Positions 18,693 through 27,067 are shown, numbered from the stretch's first letter. The stretch: DNA of 64,000 nucleotides from Desulfuromonas soudanensis (GCF_001278055.1 NZ_CP010802.1:3286001-3350000); one strand, 5' to 3'. The notes: generated from the letters alone by a model not told the origin. Program-made: numbers and translations.

Positions 18693-19247
18693 ATGCGGAT
18701 CAGATCACTTCGAATCGCCCTCATCCTCCCTCTCCTCCTGGCCGGATTCCTCAGCCTGTCCGAGGGGAAGGTTTACCTCCCCAAGGACGAGGCCCTCCAA
18801 CGGGCCTTTCCCGGCGCCGACGAAATCGCCGCGGTCAATCTCTATCTCACCGAAGAAGAGATGAAGGAAGTGACGCGCTCCTCCGGGGCAACCGTCGAAT
18901 CGGGGATCTATACCTTCTATGCCGGGAAGAAGGGGGACAAGCCCCTCGGCTTTGCCGCCATCGAAGCGGCGACGGTGCGCACCCTGCCGGAAACGGTCAT
19001 GGTGGTGCTGAACCCTGACGGCACCGTCCGTTTCGTGGAAATTCTCGCCTTTTTCGAGCCGGAAGAGTACAAACCGGCCCGACGCTGGCTCGACCAGTTC
19101 GGGGGGAAAACCCTTTCCCGGGAGCTGCGTATCGGCGGCGAGATCCAGGGGATCAGCGGCGCCACCCTTTCCGCCCAGGCCCTCGCCCGCCAGGTTCGCA
19201 AGAGCGCCGCCATGGCGCGCCTCCTCCTCTCCCGGAGCCGGCCATGA
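18693..19247 (+). CDS. Exported FMN-binding domain protein
   Basis: A 184-residue protein with an N-terminal signal or anchor sequence and one FMN-binding domain like RnfG, NqrC and the N-terminus of NosR. The covalent flavin attachment motif is GISGATLSAQAL (S-G-A-T-x-S, near residue 155), where FMN is linked to the Thr through phosphate. The protein faces the periplasm. It overlaps the next membrane protein gene by four bases (ATGA). The pairing suggests a small periplasmic flavin redox unit linked to a membrane subunit, not a full Rnf or Nqr complex, as no other subunits are nearby. Confidence 0.85.
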   Translation: MRIRSLRIALILPLLLAGFLSLSEGKVYLPKDEALQRAFPGADEIAAVNLYLTEEEMKEVTRSSGATVESGIYTFYAGKKGDKPLGFAAIEAATVRTLPETVMVVLNPDGTVRFVEILAFFEPEEYKPARRWLDQFGGKTLSRELRIGGEIQGISGATLSAQALARQVRKSAAMARLLLSRSRP

Positions 19248-19726
19248 GAGTGCTGATGAACGGCCCGTCCCCCTCCCCCCTCGGCCGGACCATTCTGCGT
19301 TTTTTCTACCTCTACTTCTTTTTGCACTGGGGGACGGGACTCCTGATGTTTTGGGACAAGCTCGGCTTCACCGCCGCCTCGGTGGCGCGCTACTACCGCG
19401 GCGATCCCGATCTCTTCATGAACCCCCGCAGTTTTTCCGGGCTCCTCGAGGTGACCCACTTCCACCTCTTTGCCATGGGCCTTTTTTTCGTCGTCTTTTG
19501 CCACCTCCTCCTCTTTACCCCCCTGCGCCCGGCGCTGAAAAGCGCCCTCACCTGGCTGCTCGGGGGGGCCATCCTCGCCGACCTCTCCTCCGGCTACCTG
19601 GTGCGCTACCTCGCCGCCGAATGGGCCTGGCTCAAGCTCGGCGCCTTCTGGCTGCTGCAGGGGGTTTCGCTTATCCTTTTCGCCCTGTTGCTTTTGACTA
19701 TGACCAAAAAGAATCCGCACCGCTGA
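19244..19726 (+). CDS. His-containing integral membrane protein, unknown
   Basis: A 160-residue protein with four or five membrane helices. Histidines occur within or next to helices (FFLHWGTG, EVTHFHLFAMGL, FCHLLLF), which would suit heme b ligands, but I do not recognise a named family. The start codon overlaps the stop of the FMN-binding gene, so the two products are probably partners, the membrane protein perhaps feeding electrons to the flavoprotein. The heme and electron-transfer roles are inference from residue placement. Confidence 0.7.
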   Translation: MRVLMNGPSPSPLGRTILRFFYLYFFLHWGTGLLMFWDKLGFTAASVARYYRGDPDLFMNPRSFSGLLEVTHFHLFAMGLFFVVFCHLLLFTPLRPALKSALTWLLGGAILADLSSGYLVRYLAAEWAWLKLGAFWLLQGVSLILFALLLLTMTKKNPHR

Positions 19727-19796
19727 AGAAGGACCAAAGCTGGCGAAGATCTCCGTCCGAAAAGTTGAGTGTAATTCCGAACTGTACAAAGAAAAA

Positions 19797-19822
19797 ACGG
19801 GCGCCCGAAAATGGGCGCCCGT
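19797..19822. terminator. Bidirectional terminator between convergent units
   Basis: ACGGGCGCCC and its exact complement are separated by six bases. On the minus strand a run of six T follows; on the plus strand GTTTCTAT follows. It serves the membrane-protein gene and the sulfatase gene. Confidence 0.85.
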
Positions 19823-19879
19823 TTCTATGTTGTGCCGATGCCGACATCGCCTCAGCAGGAGGCCGTCAGCAACGCCCCC

Positions 19880-21790
19880 TTACTGGTAGCGATGGTTAAT
19901 ATACAGATCATAGGCCGACTGATAGATCGCCGTGGCCCGGTCGAGTAAATCTTTATCCTCGGGAAGGGGCGACTGACTCTCCTTCTGCCGGTCATAGAGG
20001 TAGAGGTCGCCGGACTTTTGCAGTCCGAGCACCGCGAGGCGATCTCCGATCATCATCGCCACGTCATGGTTGTGATTCATGAAGAGGGGATGAAGTTTCG
20101 GATCACCCTCGCCGTTCAAAACATCCTGCCCATAAAAGGGGGCGGTGTACGGCAGGCCGAGGAGTCCGAGGACCGTCGGAGCGATGTCGATCTGGCCGAT
20201 CGGCATCGCCACCCGCGAAGGGGTCAGGAGGGCCGGTGCGTAAAAAACCAGGGGGATATGAAAAGTGTCGATGGGAATTTCCGCACGGCCATAAACGCGG
20301 GCGCAGTGGTCGGCGACAATAACGAAGAGGGTTTGGTCAAACCAGCTGTGGCTGCCGGCCTCCCGGAGGAACTCCCCCAGGGCATAGTCGGCGTACTGGA
20401 CACCGGCCCGGCGCCCCCCTCCGGAAGCGGGAATTCCGGGAATCCCTTCGGGGAAGGTATAGGGACGGTGATTCGAAGTCGACATGATGATGGAGAAAAA
20501 TGGCTTCTTTTCCCCGGCAAGACCGTCGTAATAATCGAGGGCGTGATTGAAAAGGTCGCCATCGGAGACGCCCCAGATATTGGTGAACGCCGGATCGTCG
20601 ATATCGCTGCGGTCGCTGATGGCAAAACCGTTATGGCCGAAAAAGTAGTTCATGTTGTCGAAGGCACCGAAGCCGCCATAAAGGAAACTGCTGTGATAGC
20701 CGTTGCCCTGCATCACCTCACCCCAGTTGGCGATGTTTTCGTTCCCCGGACGCTTGACGACCGCCTCGCTCGGAATCGGCGGCAGCGAGGTGCTGATCGC
20801 CTCAAGACCCCGGACGGTGCGCGTCCCGGAGGCGTAGGCCTGGCTGAAGAGGATCCCTTTCTCACCCAGGGCATCGAGGTTGGGCGTCAGACTCTCCGGA
20901 TTGCCGAAGAGCCCGCTGTAGGAAGCGCTCAGCGACTCCTCGACGATGACCACCACATTGACCCGTCCCAGACCTCCGGGGCGGAAAGGATGGCTGCGGT
21001 TGAGATTTTGCGGATCTTTGCTGGAAAATTCACCGTCGCCTTCAAGTTCCTCTCGCGCCTGCAGAAACGCCTGGTCGATCGGCATCGTCCGGTAATAGGC
21101 GTTGTAGTCGAGGTGGTTGGTGCGAAAGGCGCAAAAGAGGCTGCTCACCCCGTTATGGGTCAGTTCATTGGTGACCCGATTCCCCGAAAAATCGAAACTG
21201 TCCGTGGAAAGGAGCAGGGCCGGGACCAAAAGGAGCAGGTGGACGCCGGCAAACCCCAGCCGCCGCCCCAACCGGGTCGGCACTGAAAAGGCCGTGCGAA
21301 GCCGCGGCCAGAAGGCGCCGAGGAGCAGGGAGCTCAGGAGGGCATCGACCAGAAGGATCCGCACCACGGGATAGGACTCCCAGATGTTGATCAACACTTC
21401 GTGGGGATAGATCAGATAATCGACGGCGACCAGATTGAAGCGGGCATCGAACTCTTCAAAGAAAAAGAATTCGGCGCCGGCCTGATAGAAGAGGCCGAAG
21501 ACGGTGAAAAACAGAAGCGCAAGGAAACAGATTTTCTGCCAACGGCTGCGGGCCCAGCGCTCGGGGAGAAACGTCAGATAAAGGGTGGCCGGCAGATTGA
21601 GAAAAACCAGCACCACAAGGTCATTGACCAGACCGACCCCGAGGCTGGAAGCCAGAGCCCCCCAGGAGACGCCGGCCGCGGCGCCGAAGACTTTCCAAAG
21701 GACAAGACGCAACACGAAGGAGAGGCCGAGATAAAAAAGGGAGACAAAAAGAAGGGGCCGAAAGCGATTCAATACGGGAGAGGAGATCAT
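19880..21790 (-). CDS. LTA-synthase-like sulfatase / phosphoglycerol transferase
   Basis: A 636-residue inner-membrane enzyme with about five N-terminal helices followed by an extracytoplasmic alkaline-phosphatase-fold domain. Catalytic features are VVVIVEESLSASYSG (metal Glu), ASGTRTVRGLEA (nucleophile Thr near 323), and FVIVADHCARVYGRAEIP with the D-H metal ligands. It probably transfers a phosphoglycerol or phosphoethanolamine-like group to a periplasmic glycan or lipid, like OpgB and EptA relatives. The start is uncertain: the ATG at 21788-21790 fits membrane-protein N-termini, while an ATG at 21850 adds 20 polar residues; neither has a good ribosome-binding site. Confidence 0.85.
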   Translation of the reverse strand: MISSPVLNRFRPLLFVSLFYLGLSFVLRLVLWKVFGAAAGVSWGALASSLGVGLVNDLVVLVFLNLPATLYLTFLPERWARSRWQKICFLALLFFTVFGLFYQAGAEFFFFEEFDARFNLVAVDYLIYPHEVLINIWESYPVVRILLVDALLSSLLLGAFWPRLRTAFSVPTRLGRRLGFAGVHLLLLVPALLLSTDSFDFSGNRVTNELTHNGVSSLFCAFRTNHLDYNAYYRTMPIDQAFLQAREELEGDGEFSSKDPQNLNRSHPFRPGGLGRVNVVVIVEESLSASYSGLFGNPESLTPNLDALGEKGILFSQAYASGTRTVRGLEAISTSLPPIPSEAVVKRPGNENIANWGEVMQGNGYHSSFLYGGFGAFDNMNYFFGHNGFAISDRSDIDDPAFTNIWGVSDGDLFNHALDYYDGLAGEKKPFFSIIMSTSNHRPYTFPEGIPGIPASGGGRRAGVQYADYALGEFLREAGSHSWFDQTLFVIVADHCARVYGRAEIPIDTFHIPLVFYAPALLTPSRVAMPIGQIDIAPTVLGLLGLPYTAPFYGQDVLNGEGDPKLHPLFMNHNHDVAMMIGDRLAVLGLQKSGDLYLYDRQKESQSPLPEDKDLLDRATAIYQSAYDLYINHRYQ

Positions 21791-22112
21791 ATGCACACCG
21801 TTCTGGGATTCTGGTCTGGCAGTCCCATGGGCAACAGGGAGGAACTGCATCAGGAGAAGTATTGATGCAACATCCTGTCCAGCAATTCATTATAAGGCGA
21901 TGCGGCTACTTTTATTTTACGGGCGGACTGGAGCCGGTGGTCGCTCGGCCCCCTGCTCCGGCATTCCGTGATGGAGCCACGACAGAAAAATTTGGCCTCG
22001 GAAATATTCTCCCAGGAGCGAAGACGTCCACTCCCCAGGTCCGGGAGTGACCTATCAATAACGCCCCTCGACAGCCGGAAAATGCAAACGCGCCAGGATG
22101 AGGCCAAACAAT
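21791..22112. other. Non-coding stretch upstream of the sulfatase
   Basis: I see no gene here. On the minus strand CTGGACAGGATGTTGCA (21882-21866) has the GG-N10-GC spacing of a sigma54 promoter. An ATTTGGC half-site like those of the 22-42 kb regulon lies at 21990-21996, about 130 bp upstream. This is the weakest member of that set. If real, transcription would begin near 21855 and favour the ATG at 21790. Confidence 0.35.
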
Positions 22113-22156
22113 AACAAAGAAACCCGCAACCAGGAATTGGTGCGGGTTTCTTTGTT
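22113..22156. terminator. Terminator of the first DUF3494 lipoprotein gene
   Basis: A long stem (AACAAAGAAACCCGCA... with its complement GTGCGGGTTTCTTTGTT, one bulged A) has a loop around AGGAATT and T-rich ends on both strands. It lies 47 bp after the stop at 22203. Confidence 0.85.
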
Positions 22157-22202
22157 TTATTCCTGCGACCGGCCTGTTTCGCCGGTCATGTTTCCGGGAA
22201 AC

Positions 22203-23552
22203 TTACAGGGCGGGCTGGGTCATCGCCGTGGCGTCCAGTGTCACCGCGGTCTGGGCCAGGGCCCGGCCGGTCATCTTGGCTCCGGTGTTGAAGGAAATCA
22301 GCGTCTGACTCAGCAGAATTCCCTTGAAGTCGGCGGCCGTTCCCAGGGTCGCCTGGCCGGAGACCTGCCAGAAGATGTTCTTGGCCTGCGCTCCCCCGAG
22401 GAGGGTTACGATGGCGCTGTTGTTCACGGTGAGGTCCTGGGCGATCTGGAAGATCCAGACGTCGTCGGCGCCCCCTGCCAGGGTCACGCCGGCACTGGTG
22501 ATGAGAACTCCGGTCCCCCATTTGTAGAGGCCGGGAACAAGGGTCTGGCCGCTGATGTCCCCGGCATGAAGTTCGGTGAAATCGGTGTTTGACCGGCCGG
22601 AGGCGTCGGTGAAGGCGATTTCCATATCGCTGATCGCCGTGGTCATATTCGCCGGGGTCGGCGTGGCATAATCGGCGGCATAGATGCTGCCGGTCACCAG
22701 CGACGAGGTTGAAAAGGTATTGGTGGAATCGGCGATGAGGGAAAAGCCCGTGATGTAACTGGCGGCGGCAGGACTCACACCGATATCGCCGACAACGGCG
22801 GTGGTGCCGGTCGTCGAGACGGCCGTTTTGGCCAGAATCACGAAATTGCCGGCGGTTCCGAGGTTGACCGGATCGGGACCAAGGGCAGAGCGCACGGTCA
22901 CGGTCACGGTATAAGTCACCTCTGACAAATCGCCCGCGGTCACCAGATAGTCCACAGGATCTGTAAAATCATTTACCGTAACACCACTCACCTGGGCTCC
23001 GGTAGCCACCACATCGACGGACGTCCCCGTGGTGATGAAAGTCGCAACCAGAGCCGTTTTATCGGTCCCGGCCGGCATGGTCACTGATATTGTCCTGGCC
23101 GCTTCATCAATGAAAACAGCCCCATTTTGAATCGAATAGCGGGTAATGGCCTTGGCATCAGCCAGAGCAACGGTCGCGGTCACGGTATAAACCGTCTGCG
23201 ACTTGTCTTCGGCGGTGACGGTGTATTCCACCGCTGCATTGAAGTCATTCGGCGTGCTGGCACTGGTCTGCGGCTCGGCGTCAACATGAACGGAATCACC
23301 CGTGGTGGTGAATTTCGCAACCAGAGCCTCCAGTGGTGTTCCGTTCGGCAGAGTCACCAGTATCGTCTTGGCCGACTCTGCGATGACCCCGGTGGCGCCA
23401 TCAAGCGAATACGTGGTAATGGCCTTGGTGTCCTTGGCTGCGGGATCGGCGGCGACCGGTGCGCTGCTGTCACTGCCGCCGCACCCGGCCAAAAAAGCGA
23501 CGAGAAATAACCCCAGGAACCCAATCTTTGTGTACCTTTTTAATCTCTTCAT
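22203..23552 (-). CDS. DUF3494 (ice-binding-like) lipoprotein with two Ig-like repeats
   Basis: A 449-residue lipoprotein: lipobox LAGC with the acylated Cys at 24, then a Ser/Ala-rich linker. Two tandem beta-sandwich repeats of about 85 residues follow (ITTYSLDGATGVI... and ITRYSIQNGAVFI..., each ending TYTVTVTV-like), similar to DUF5018/cadherin-like repeats. The C-terminal 225 residues are a DUF3494 domain (VNLGTAGNFVILAKTAVST, VTGSIYAADY, ADDVWIFQIAQDLTVNN, KNIFWQVSGQATLG), the discontinuous beta-solenoid of type 1 ice-binding proteins. It is probably displayed on the outer membrane. Ice binding itself is not assured, as many mesophiles carry this domain. A sigma54-like promoter with an upstream palindrome lies upstream. 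Confidence 0.88.
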   Translation of the reverse strand: MKRLKRYTKIGFLGLFLVAFLAGCGGSDSSAPVAADPAAKDTKAITTYSLDGATGVIAESAKTILVTLPNGTPLEALVAKFTTTGDSVHVDAEPQTSASTPNDFNAAVEYTVTAEDKSQTVYTVTATVALADAKAITRYSIQNGAVFIDEAARTISVTMPAGTDKTALVATFITTGTSVDVVATGAQVSGVTVNDFTDPVDYLVTAGDLSEVTYTVTVTVRSALGPDPVNLGTAGNFVILAKTAVSTTGTTAVVGDIGVSPAAASYITGFSLIADSTNTFSTSSLVTGSIYAADYATPTPANMTTAISDMEIAFTDASGRSNTDFTELHAGDISGQTLVPGLYKWGTGVLITSAGVTLAGGADDVWIFQIAQDLTVNNSAIVTLLGGAQAKNIFWQVSGQATLGTAADFKGILLSQTLISFNTGAKMTGRALAQTAVTLDATAMTQPAL

Positions 23553-23704
23553 CTTTGTCTCCTCCTTGGGGACTTGTCAGACTGCTAAAACCAAATTCTT
23601 CGTGGCGACCCAGGTGCCTGCCACTACCTATTTAATCTAAAACCCGCATGGCGAATCATCTGGCGAATATATGCAGAGGATTCGTGAACTTGCTCATAAG
23701 ACTC

Positions 23705-23721
23705 AGCAAGTACCATACCGA
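23705..23721 (-). promoter_or_regulatory. Sigma54-like -24/-12 promoter (site A)
   Basis: On the minus strand TCGGTATGGTACTTGCT has GG and GC exactly 12 bases apart and a perfect TTGCT -12 element. It lies about 140 bp before the ATG at 23552. The -24 block deviates from TTGGCAC at three positions. Confidence 0.55.
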
Positions 23722-23824
23722 GAAAATATTTACTGATTCAGTTGAGTTAAGTGACTGTTTGAAATGTATAAATTAAATAGGATATTGCTGACGACAGGGA
23801 AAAACCGTCGAAGAAAACTGTCAT

Positions 23825-23844
23825 ATTTGGCAAATCCGCCAAAT
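23825..23844. promoter_or_regulatory. Palindromic activator-type site (UAS A)
   Basis: ATTTGGCAAATCCGCCAAAT is a 7+7 perfect inverted repeat with a six-base spacer. Its centre (23834.5) is 128.5 bp upstream of the -12 C of site A, the usual place for an NtrC-family enhancer site. Confidence 0.6.
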
Positions 23845-23960
23845 GCTACGGCCTGAGAGAAGGAAGATTTTCGTTGCAAAAATAAATACTAAAATCTTTT
23901 TTATAATTTACCTCAGAAAGGTTTAAGAATAGCGAGGATTCAGGTTGAGACAAATATAGA

Positions 23961-23993
23961 GGAGCCCGCAACAAATGACTTGTTGCGGGCTCC
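23961..23993. terminator. Terminator-like hairpin after the 24067-25725 gene
   Basis: A 14-bp perfect stem (GGAGCCCGCAACAA and its complement) has a five-base loop. The T-runs on both sides are weak (CCTTTAT and CCTCTATATTT). Confidence 0.7.
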
Positions 23994-24066
23994 TTTATGA
24001 CATTTCAATCATTTGCCCTACGGGGCAGTAATATTCGCCTGGTTTACAAATGTACTTGGCGAGGCT

Positions 24067-25725
24067 TTAAGGAGCAGTCACGGTCGTCGCGTCAAGTACG
24101 ACAGCAGTCTGTGCCAACAGTCGACCGTTAATTGAAGCAAGATTGCCAAACGTGATACTCGTCTTGCCGAGGATGATCCCCTCGAAGTGCGTTCCTGCAC
24201 CGATGGTCACCCCTTCGCTAACCTGCCAGAAAATGTTCCGGGGGAGAGCGCCACCGGCGAGGGTGACGTTTTTAGCTGCGGCCATGGTGAGGGTCCCGGC
24301 AACCTTGAAGATCCAGACGTCGGTTGAGGTGCCACTGAGCGCGAGGTCGGTGGGGATGTCAAGAGCGCCCCCCCACTCATAGACGCCCGGGGCGAGGGTC
24401 AGATCGGTGAGGGTGCCGGCACCGACGTTGAGCGTATCGGCAGAGGTTACAATCCGACCGGCCGCGTCGTTGTAGGCAAACCCCATGTCTGCAACGGCGG
24501 CGGTCAGATCGACAGCAGTCGTCCCCCCAATGTTGTCGGCTGCGTAGAGTTTTCCCGGTGCGACAACTTGATCGGAGGTGGAATAGGTATTGGTTACATC
24601 GGCCGTCAAGGCCCAACCGGTCAAGGCAGCCGAGGTTACAGGGCTCACACCGACATCGCCAGTCACAACCGAAGTGGGGACGGTTGAGACCCCAGTTTGT
24701 GCGAGGATTGCATAATTTCCAGCCGTACCAAGGTTGACGCCTACCAGGGTAAAGGGGGCCACGGTGACGTCGACGTTATAGTCAGCCGTTGTAACGCCGT
24801 CAGCCGCGGTAACCGTATAGATCACCTGATTGGTGAAATTATTAAGCGTCTCGGTACTTACCTGAGGAGTCACACCAATGGCGACACTTGCCCCGGGGGA
24901 CGTCGTAAATGTTGCGGCCAGGTCAGTAGCCAGGTCGGTCCCGAAGGGCATCTCCACGGCGATCGTCTTGGGAAGGGTGTTCTCGCTGATAATTCCGTCA
25001 GTTCCCTCAAGAGAATAAGAAGTGATGGCCGCAGCATCGTTTGCGGCAACGGTGACATTGACTTCATAGGTCGCCGAGGCAATGCCGTCAGCAGCGATGA
25101 CGGTGTAAGTCACCGGTGCGGCAAAGACATTCTCTGTGACTCCACTCTCCTGAAGGACCGTGCCGATCTCAACGTCCCCTGTGGCCACGAACGTCGCGAT
25201 CAGCGGGAGCGCGAGGTCGGTGCCGAAGGGCATGATCACGTCAATGGTCTTGGGATTGGCGTTTTCACTGACAATCCCTGCGTTGACACCCAGAGAATAG
25301 GAAGTCATGACAGCGGCATTGCTTGCGGCCACGGTGACGTTGACTTCATAGGTCGCTATTGAGCCGTCTTCAGCCGTCACGGTATAAATTACCGGCGCCT
25401 GGGGAACCGAGAGAAAGACGTTCTCCGTGACTCCGCTCTCCTGAACGACCGCGTCGACGGTCACGGCAACGCCGGTCGTCGTGTAGGTGGCAATCAGCGC
25501 CTGCGCGAGGTCGGTCCCGAAGGGCATCACCACCTCAATGGTCTTGGGCGTTGTCCCTTCGGTGACGACGCCGTCCGTCCCGTCAAGGGAGTAGGCGGTC
25601 ATTTCATTTGCCGTCCCTGCCGGGGCATTCCACACACCGTCGTTATCGTCGCCACATCCGGCGACAAAGGCGACGAGGACTAAGGCCACGACCCATTTGT
25701 TGGTATATCTGCGAAGTATGTTCAT
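24067..25725 (-). CDS. DUF3494 (ice-binding-like) lipoprotein with three Ig-like repeats
   Basis: A 552-residue lipoprotein with lipobox VAGC (Cys at 24). Three tandem repeats of 85-90 residues follow, each starting with a YSL-G motif (MTAYSLDGTDGVV, MTSYSLGVNAGIV, ITSYSLEGTDGII) and containing PKTI-x-V-x-MPFGTDLA. The DUF3494 domain occupies the last 230 residues (VNLGTAGNYAILAQTGVST ... STDVWIFKVAGTLTMAAAKN). The middle repeats are so alike that recent duplication is likely. The ATG at 25723-25725 follows AAGGAG; a longer frame adds 24 residues without a signal. It lies 98 bp after the 25824-26630 gene on the same strand and probably shares its transcript. Confidence 0.88.
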   Translation of the reverse strand: MNILRRYTNKWVVALVLVAFVAGCGDDNDGVWNAPAGTANEMTAYSLDGTDGVVTEGTTPKTIEVVMPFGTDLAQALIATYTTTGVAVTVDAVVQESGVTENVFLSVPQAPVIYTVTAEDGSIATYEVNVTVAASNAAVMTSYSLGVNAGIVSENANPKTIDVIMPFGTDLALPLIATFVATGDVEIGTVLQESGVTENVFAAPVTYTVIAADGIASATYEVNVTVAANDAAAITSYSLEGTDGIISENTLPKTIAVEMPFGTDLATDLAATFTTSPGASVAIGVTPQVSTETLNNFTNQVIYTVTAADGVTTADYNVDVTVAPFTLVGVNLGTAGNYAILAQTGVSTVPTSVVTGDVGVSPVTSAALTGWALTADVTNTYSTSDQVVAPGKLYAADNIGGTTAVDLTAAVADMGFAYNDAAGRIVTSADTLNVGAGTLTDLTLAPGVYEWGGALDIPTDLALSGTSTDVWIFKVAGTLTMAAAKNVTLAGGALPRNIFWQVSEGVTIGAGTHFEGIILGKTSITFGNLASINGRLLAQTAVVLDATTVTAP

Positions 25726-25769
25726 GTATTGCTCCTTCGTGGGAATCTTGATTCTTCCCAGGTTGAATT

Positions 25770-25796
25770 TGGTGCCAGGCAAGATGCCTGGCACCA
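25770..25796. repeat. Perfect intercistronic hairpin
   Basis: TGGTGCCAGGCA pairs with TGCCTGGCACCA over 12 bp with a three-base AGA loop, between two DUF3494 genes. No T-run follows on either strand. A related broken copy, CAGGTGCCTGCCAC, is at about 23609-23622. Confidence 0.7.
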
Positions 25797-25823
25797 CATC
25801 TCAGAAATGAATGCGAGCTTTTT

Positions 25824-26630
25824 TTACGGAACGGTCACTGTCGTCGCACCAAGAGTGACGGCCGTCTGTGCCAGCAGGCGCCCGTTGATCGAGGCAGAAT
25901 CCCCGAAGGTGATGGTTGTCTGGCCGAGGATAACCCCCTCGAAATGAGTGTTAGCGCCAACGGTCACCGCTTCGCTCACCTGCCAGAAGATGTTCTGGGG
26001 GAGGGCGCCGCCGGCGAGGATGACGTTCTTGGCCGCGGCCATGGTGAGGGTCCCGGCAATCTTGAAGATCCAGACATCGGTGGAGCTGCCGTTGAGGGTG
26101 AGGTCGGTGGGGATGCCAACAGAAGTCCCCCACTCATAGACACCGGGGGCGAGGGTCAAGGAAGTCAGGGTGCCGGCACCGACGTTGGTCGTCGCCGCCG
26201 AGGTGGCGGTCCGGCCGGCCGCGTCCGTATAGGCGGTTTCCATGTTGGCTACGGCGGTGGTCAGATCGACGGAAGTCGTCCCCCCCACATTGTCGGCGGC
26301 ATAGAGTTTGCCCGGTGCGGCCACCTGCGCCGAGGTGAAATAGGTGTCCGTCGGCTCGCTCACCAGATCCCAGCCGGTCAGGGCAACCCGGGCCTCGGGG
26401 CTCACGCCCACACTCCCGGTCACGACCGAAGGGGGAACGGTTGCAACACCCGTTTTTGCCAGGATCACATAGTTGCCGGCCGTTCCAAGGTCAACGCTTC
26501 CCGGGACCACACTGACGTTCCCGATCGGGTCCTGGGCCACACCCCCACCGCCGTCGCTGCCGCAGCCGGCAAGGGAAACGGCCAGTATCAATCCCAGAAA
26601 TCCCAAATTGATTTTCAATTTTTTACACAT
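25824..26630 (-). CDS. DUF3494 (ice-binding-like) lipoprotein, single domain
   Basis: A 268-residue lipoprotein with lipobox LAGC (Cys at 23), a Gly-rich linker, and a DUF3494 domain from about residue 48 to the end. The domain blocks VDLGTAGNYVILAKTGVATV, QVAAPGKLYAADNVGG, STDVWIFKIAGTLTMAAAKN and NIFWQVSEAVTVGANTHFEG trimmed to their cores are nearly identical to those of the downstream protein at 24067-25725. A duplication of this domain is therefore likely. GAGGAG precedes the ATG. It is the first gene of a two-gene unit with a candidate sigma54 promoter and palindrome upstream. Secretion to the outer membrane or surface is expected from the lipobox. Confidence 0.88.
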   Translation of the reverse strand: MCKKLKINLGFLGLILAVSLAGCGSDGGGGVAQDPIGNVSVVPGSVDLGTAGNYVILAKTGVATVPPSVVTGSVGVSPEARVALTGWDLVSEPTDTYFTSAQVAAPGKLYAADNVGGTTSVDLTTAVANMETAYTDAAGRTATSAATTNVGAGTLTSLTLAPGVYEWGTSVGIPTDLTLNGSSTDVWIFKIAGTLTMAAAKNVILAGGALPQNIFWQVSEAVTVGANTHFEGVILGQTTITFGDSASINGRLLAQTAVTLGATTVTVP

Positions 26631-26688
26631 GTCGCCTACTCCTCATTTGAATGGATACAAACCGGATGGGTTGTATATGCAGGAGAGT

Positions 26689-26705
26689 TACACCTTTCGT
26701 GCCAA
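26689..26705 (-). promoter_or_regulatory. Sigma54-like promoter (site C)
   Basis: On the minus strand TTGGCACGAAAGGTGTA has a perfect -24 element TTGGCACG. The -12 element is GTGT in place of TTGC, so it is imperfect. It lies 60 bp before the ATG at 26630. Confidence 0.45.
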
Positions 26706-26798
26706 GGGATCACCATGACGACAAGCACCCGTTTTTGTAATGAAAAATGGCCCAGACCGAGGGCTTCGGCAGGAGCGACCCGCTACCGTGACCGTCGT

Positions 26799-26818
26799 AT
26801 TTAACGATTCCGTCAAAT
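26799..26818. promoter_or_regulatory. Palindromic activator-type site (UAS C)
   Basis: ATTTAACGATTCCGTCAAAT matches UAS A at 15 of 20 positions. Its centre is 118.5 bp upstream of the -12 position of site C, ten bases (one helical turn) closer than in sites A and B. Confidence 0.55.
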
Positions 26819-26943
26819 GTTGCGGTTCCCTGACCGGAGCGAGCAGACAGGGTACAGGGGGTCAAATTTTATCTCGCCGGCCCCCAGGGACGGAAAGCAT
26901 TCGGGTGCCAGGGCGACCGGCGGACGCGGTTCGATCGATGTAA

Positions 26944-26980
26944 AGAAAAAAGCCCACCCCCAATAACTGGCGGCAGGCTT
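26944..26980 (-). terminator. Terminator of the OmpA-like gene
   Basis: On the minus strand AAGCCTGCC pairs with GGGTGGGCTT-type sequence (9 bp including G-T pairs) and is followed by TTTTTTC. It lies 88 bp after the stop codon. Confidence 0.65.
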
Positions 26981-27067
26981 CCTTCTTCTTTCCGGAGAGG
27001 ATGTTTATTCACCGGCCAGGGACATCAGGCTGAACGCACAAACGTTCTCCGCCCTGGCCCCATCCCC

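Larger units (their letters stand above)
23553..24066. other. AT-rich regulatory interval between DUF3494 genes
   Basis: No gene is visible. The interval holds the sigma54-like promoter (23705-23721), the palindrome (23825-23844) for the gene at 22203-23552, and the terminator (23961-23993) of the gene at 24067. The base composition is markedly more AT-rich than the flanking genes. Confidence 0.6.
26631..27067. other. Regulatory interval between a DUF3494 gene and the OmpA-like gene
   Basis: No gene is supported here; the frames open through it lack ribosome-binding sites and family features. It contains the sigma54-like site C, its palindrome, and the terminator of the OmpA-like gene. Confidence 0.55.

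Noticed and set aside
26740-26805. A possible cyclic-di-GMP (GEMM) riboswitch, because the minus strand has a GCCGAAGCC...GGTCTGGG stretch
   Set aside because: The conserved GEMM core and tetraloop/receptor parts are missing and the pairing does not work. No GEMM-like element was found elsewhere in the window.
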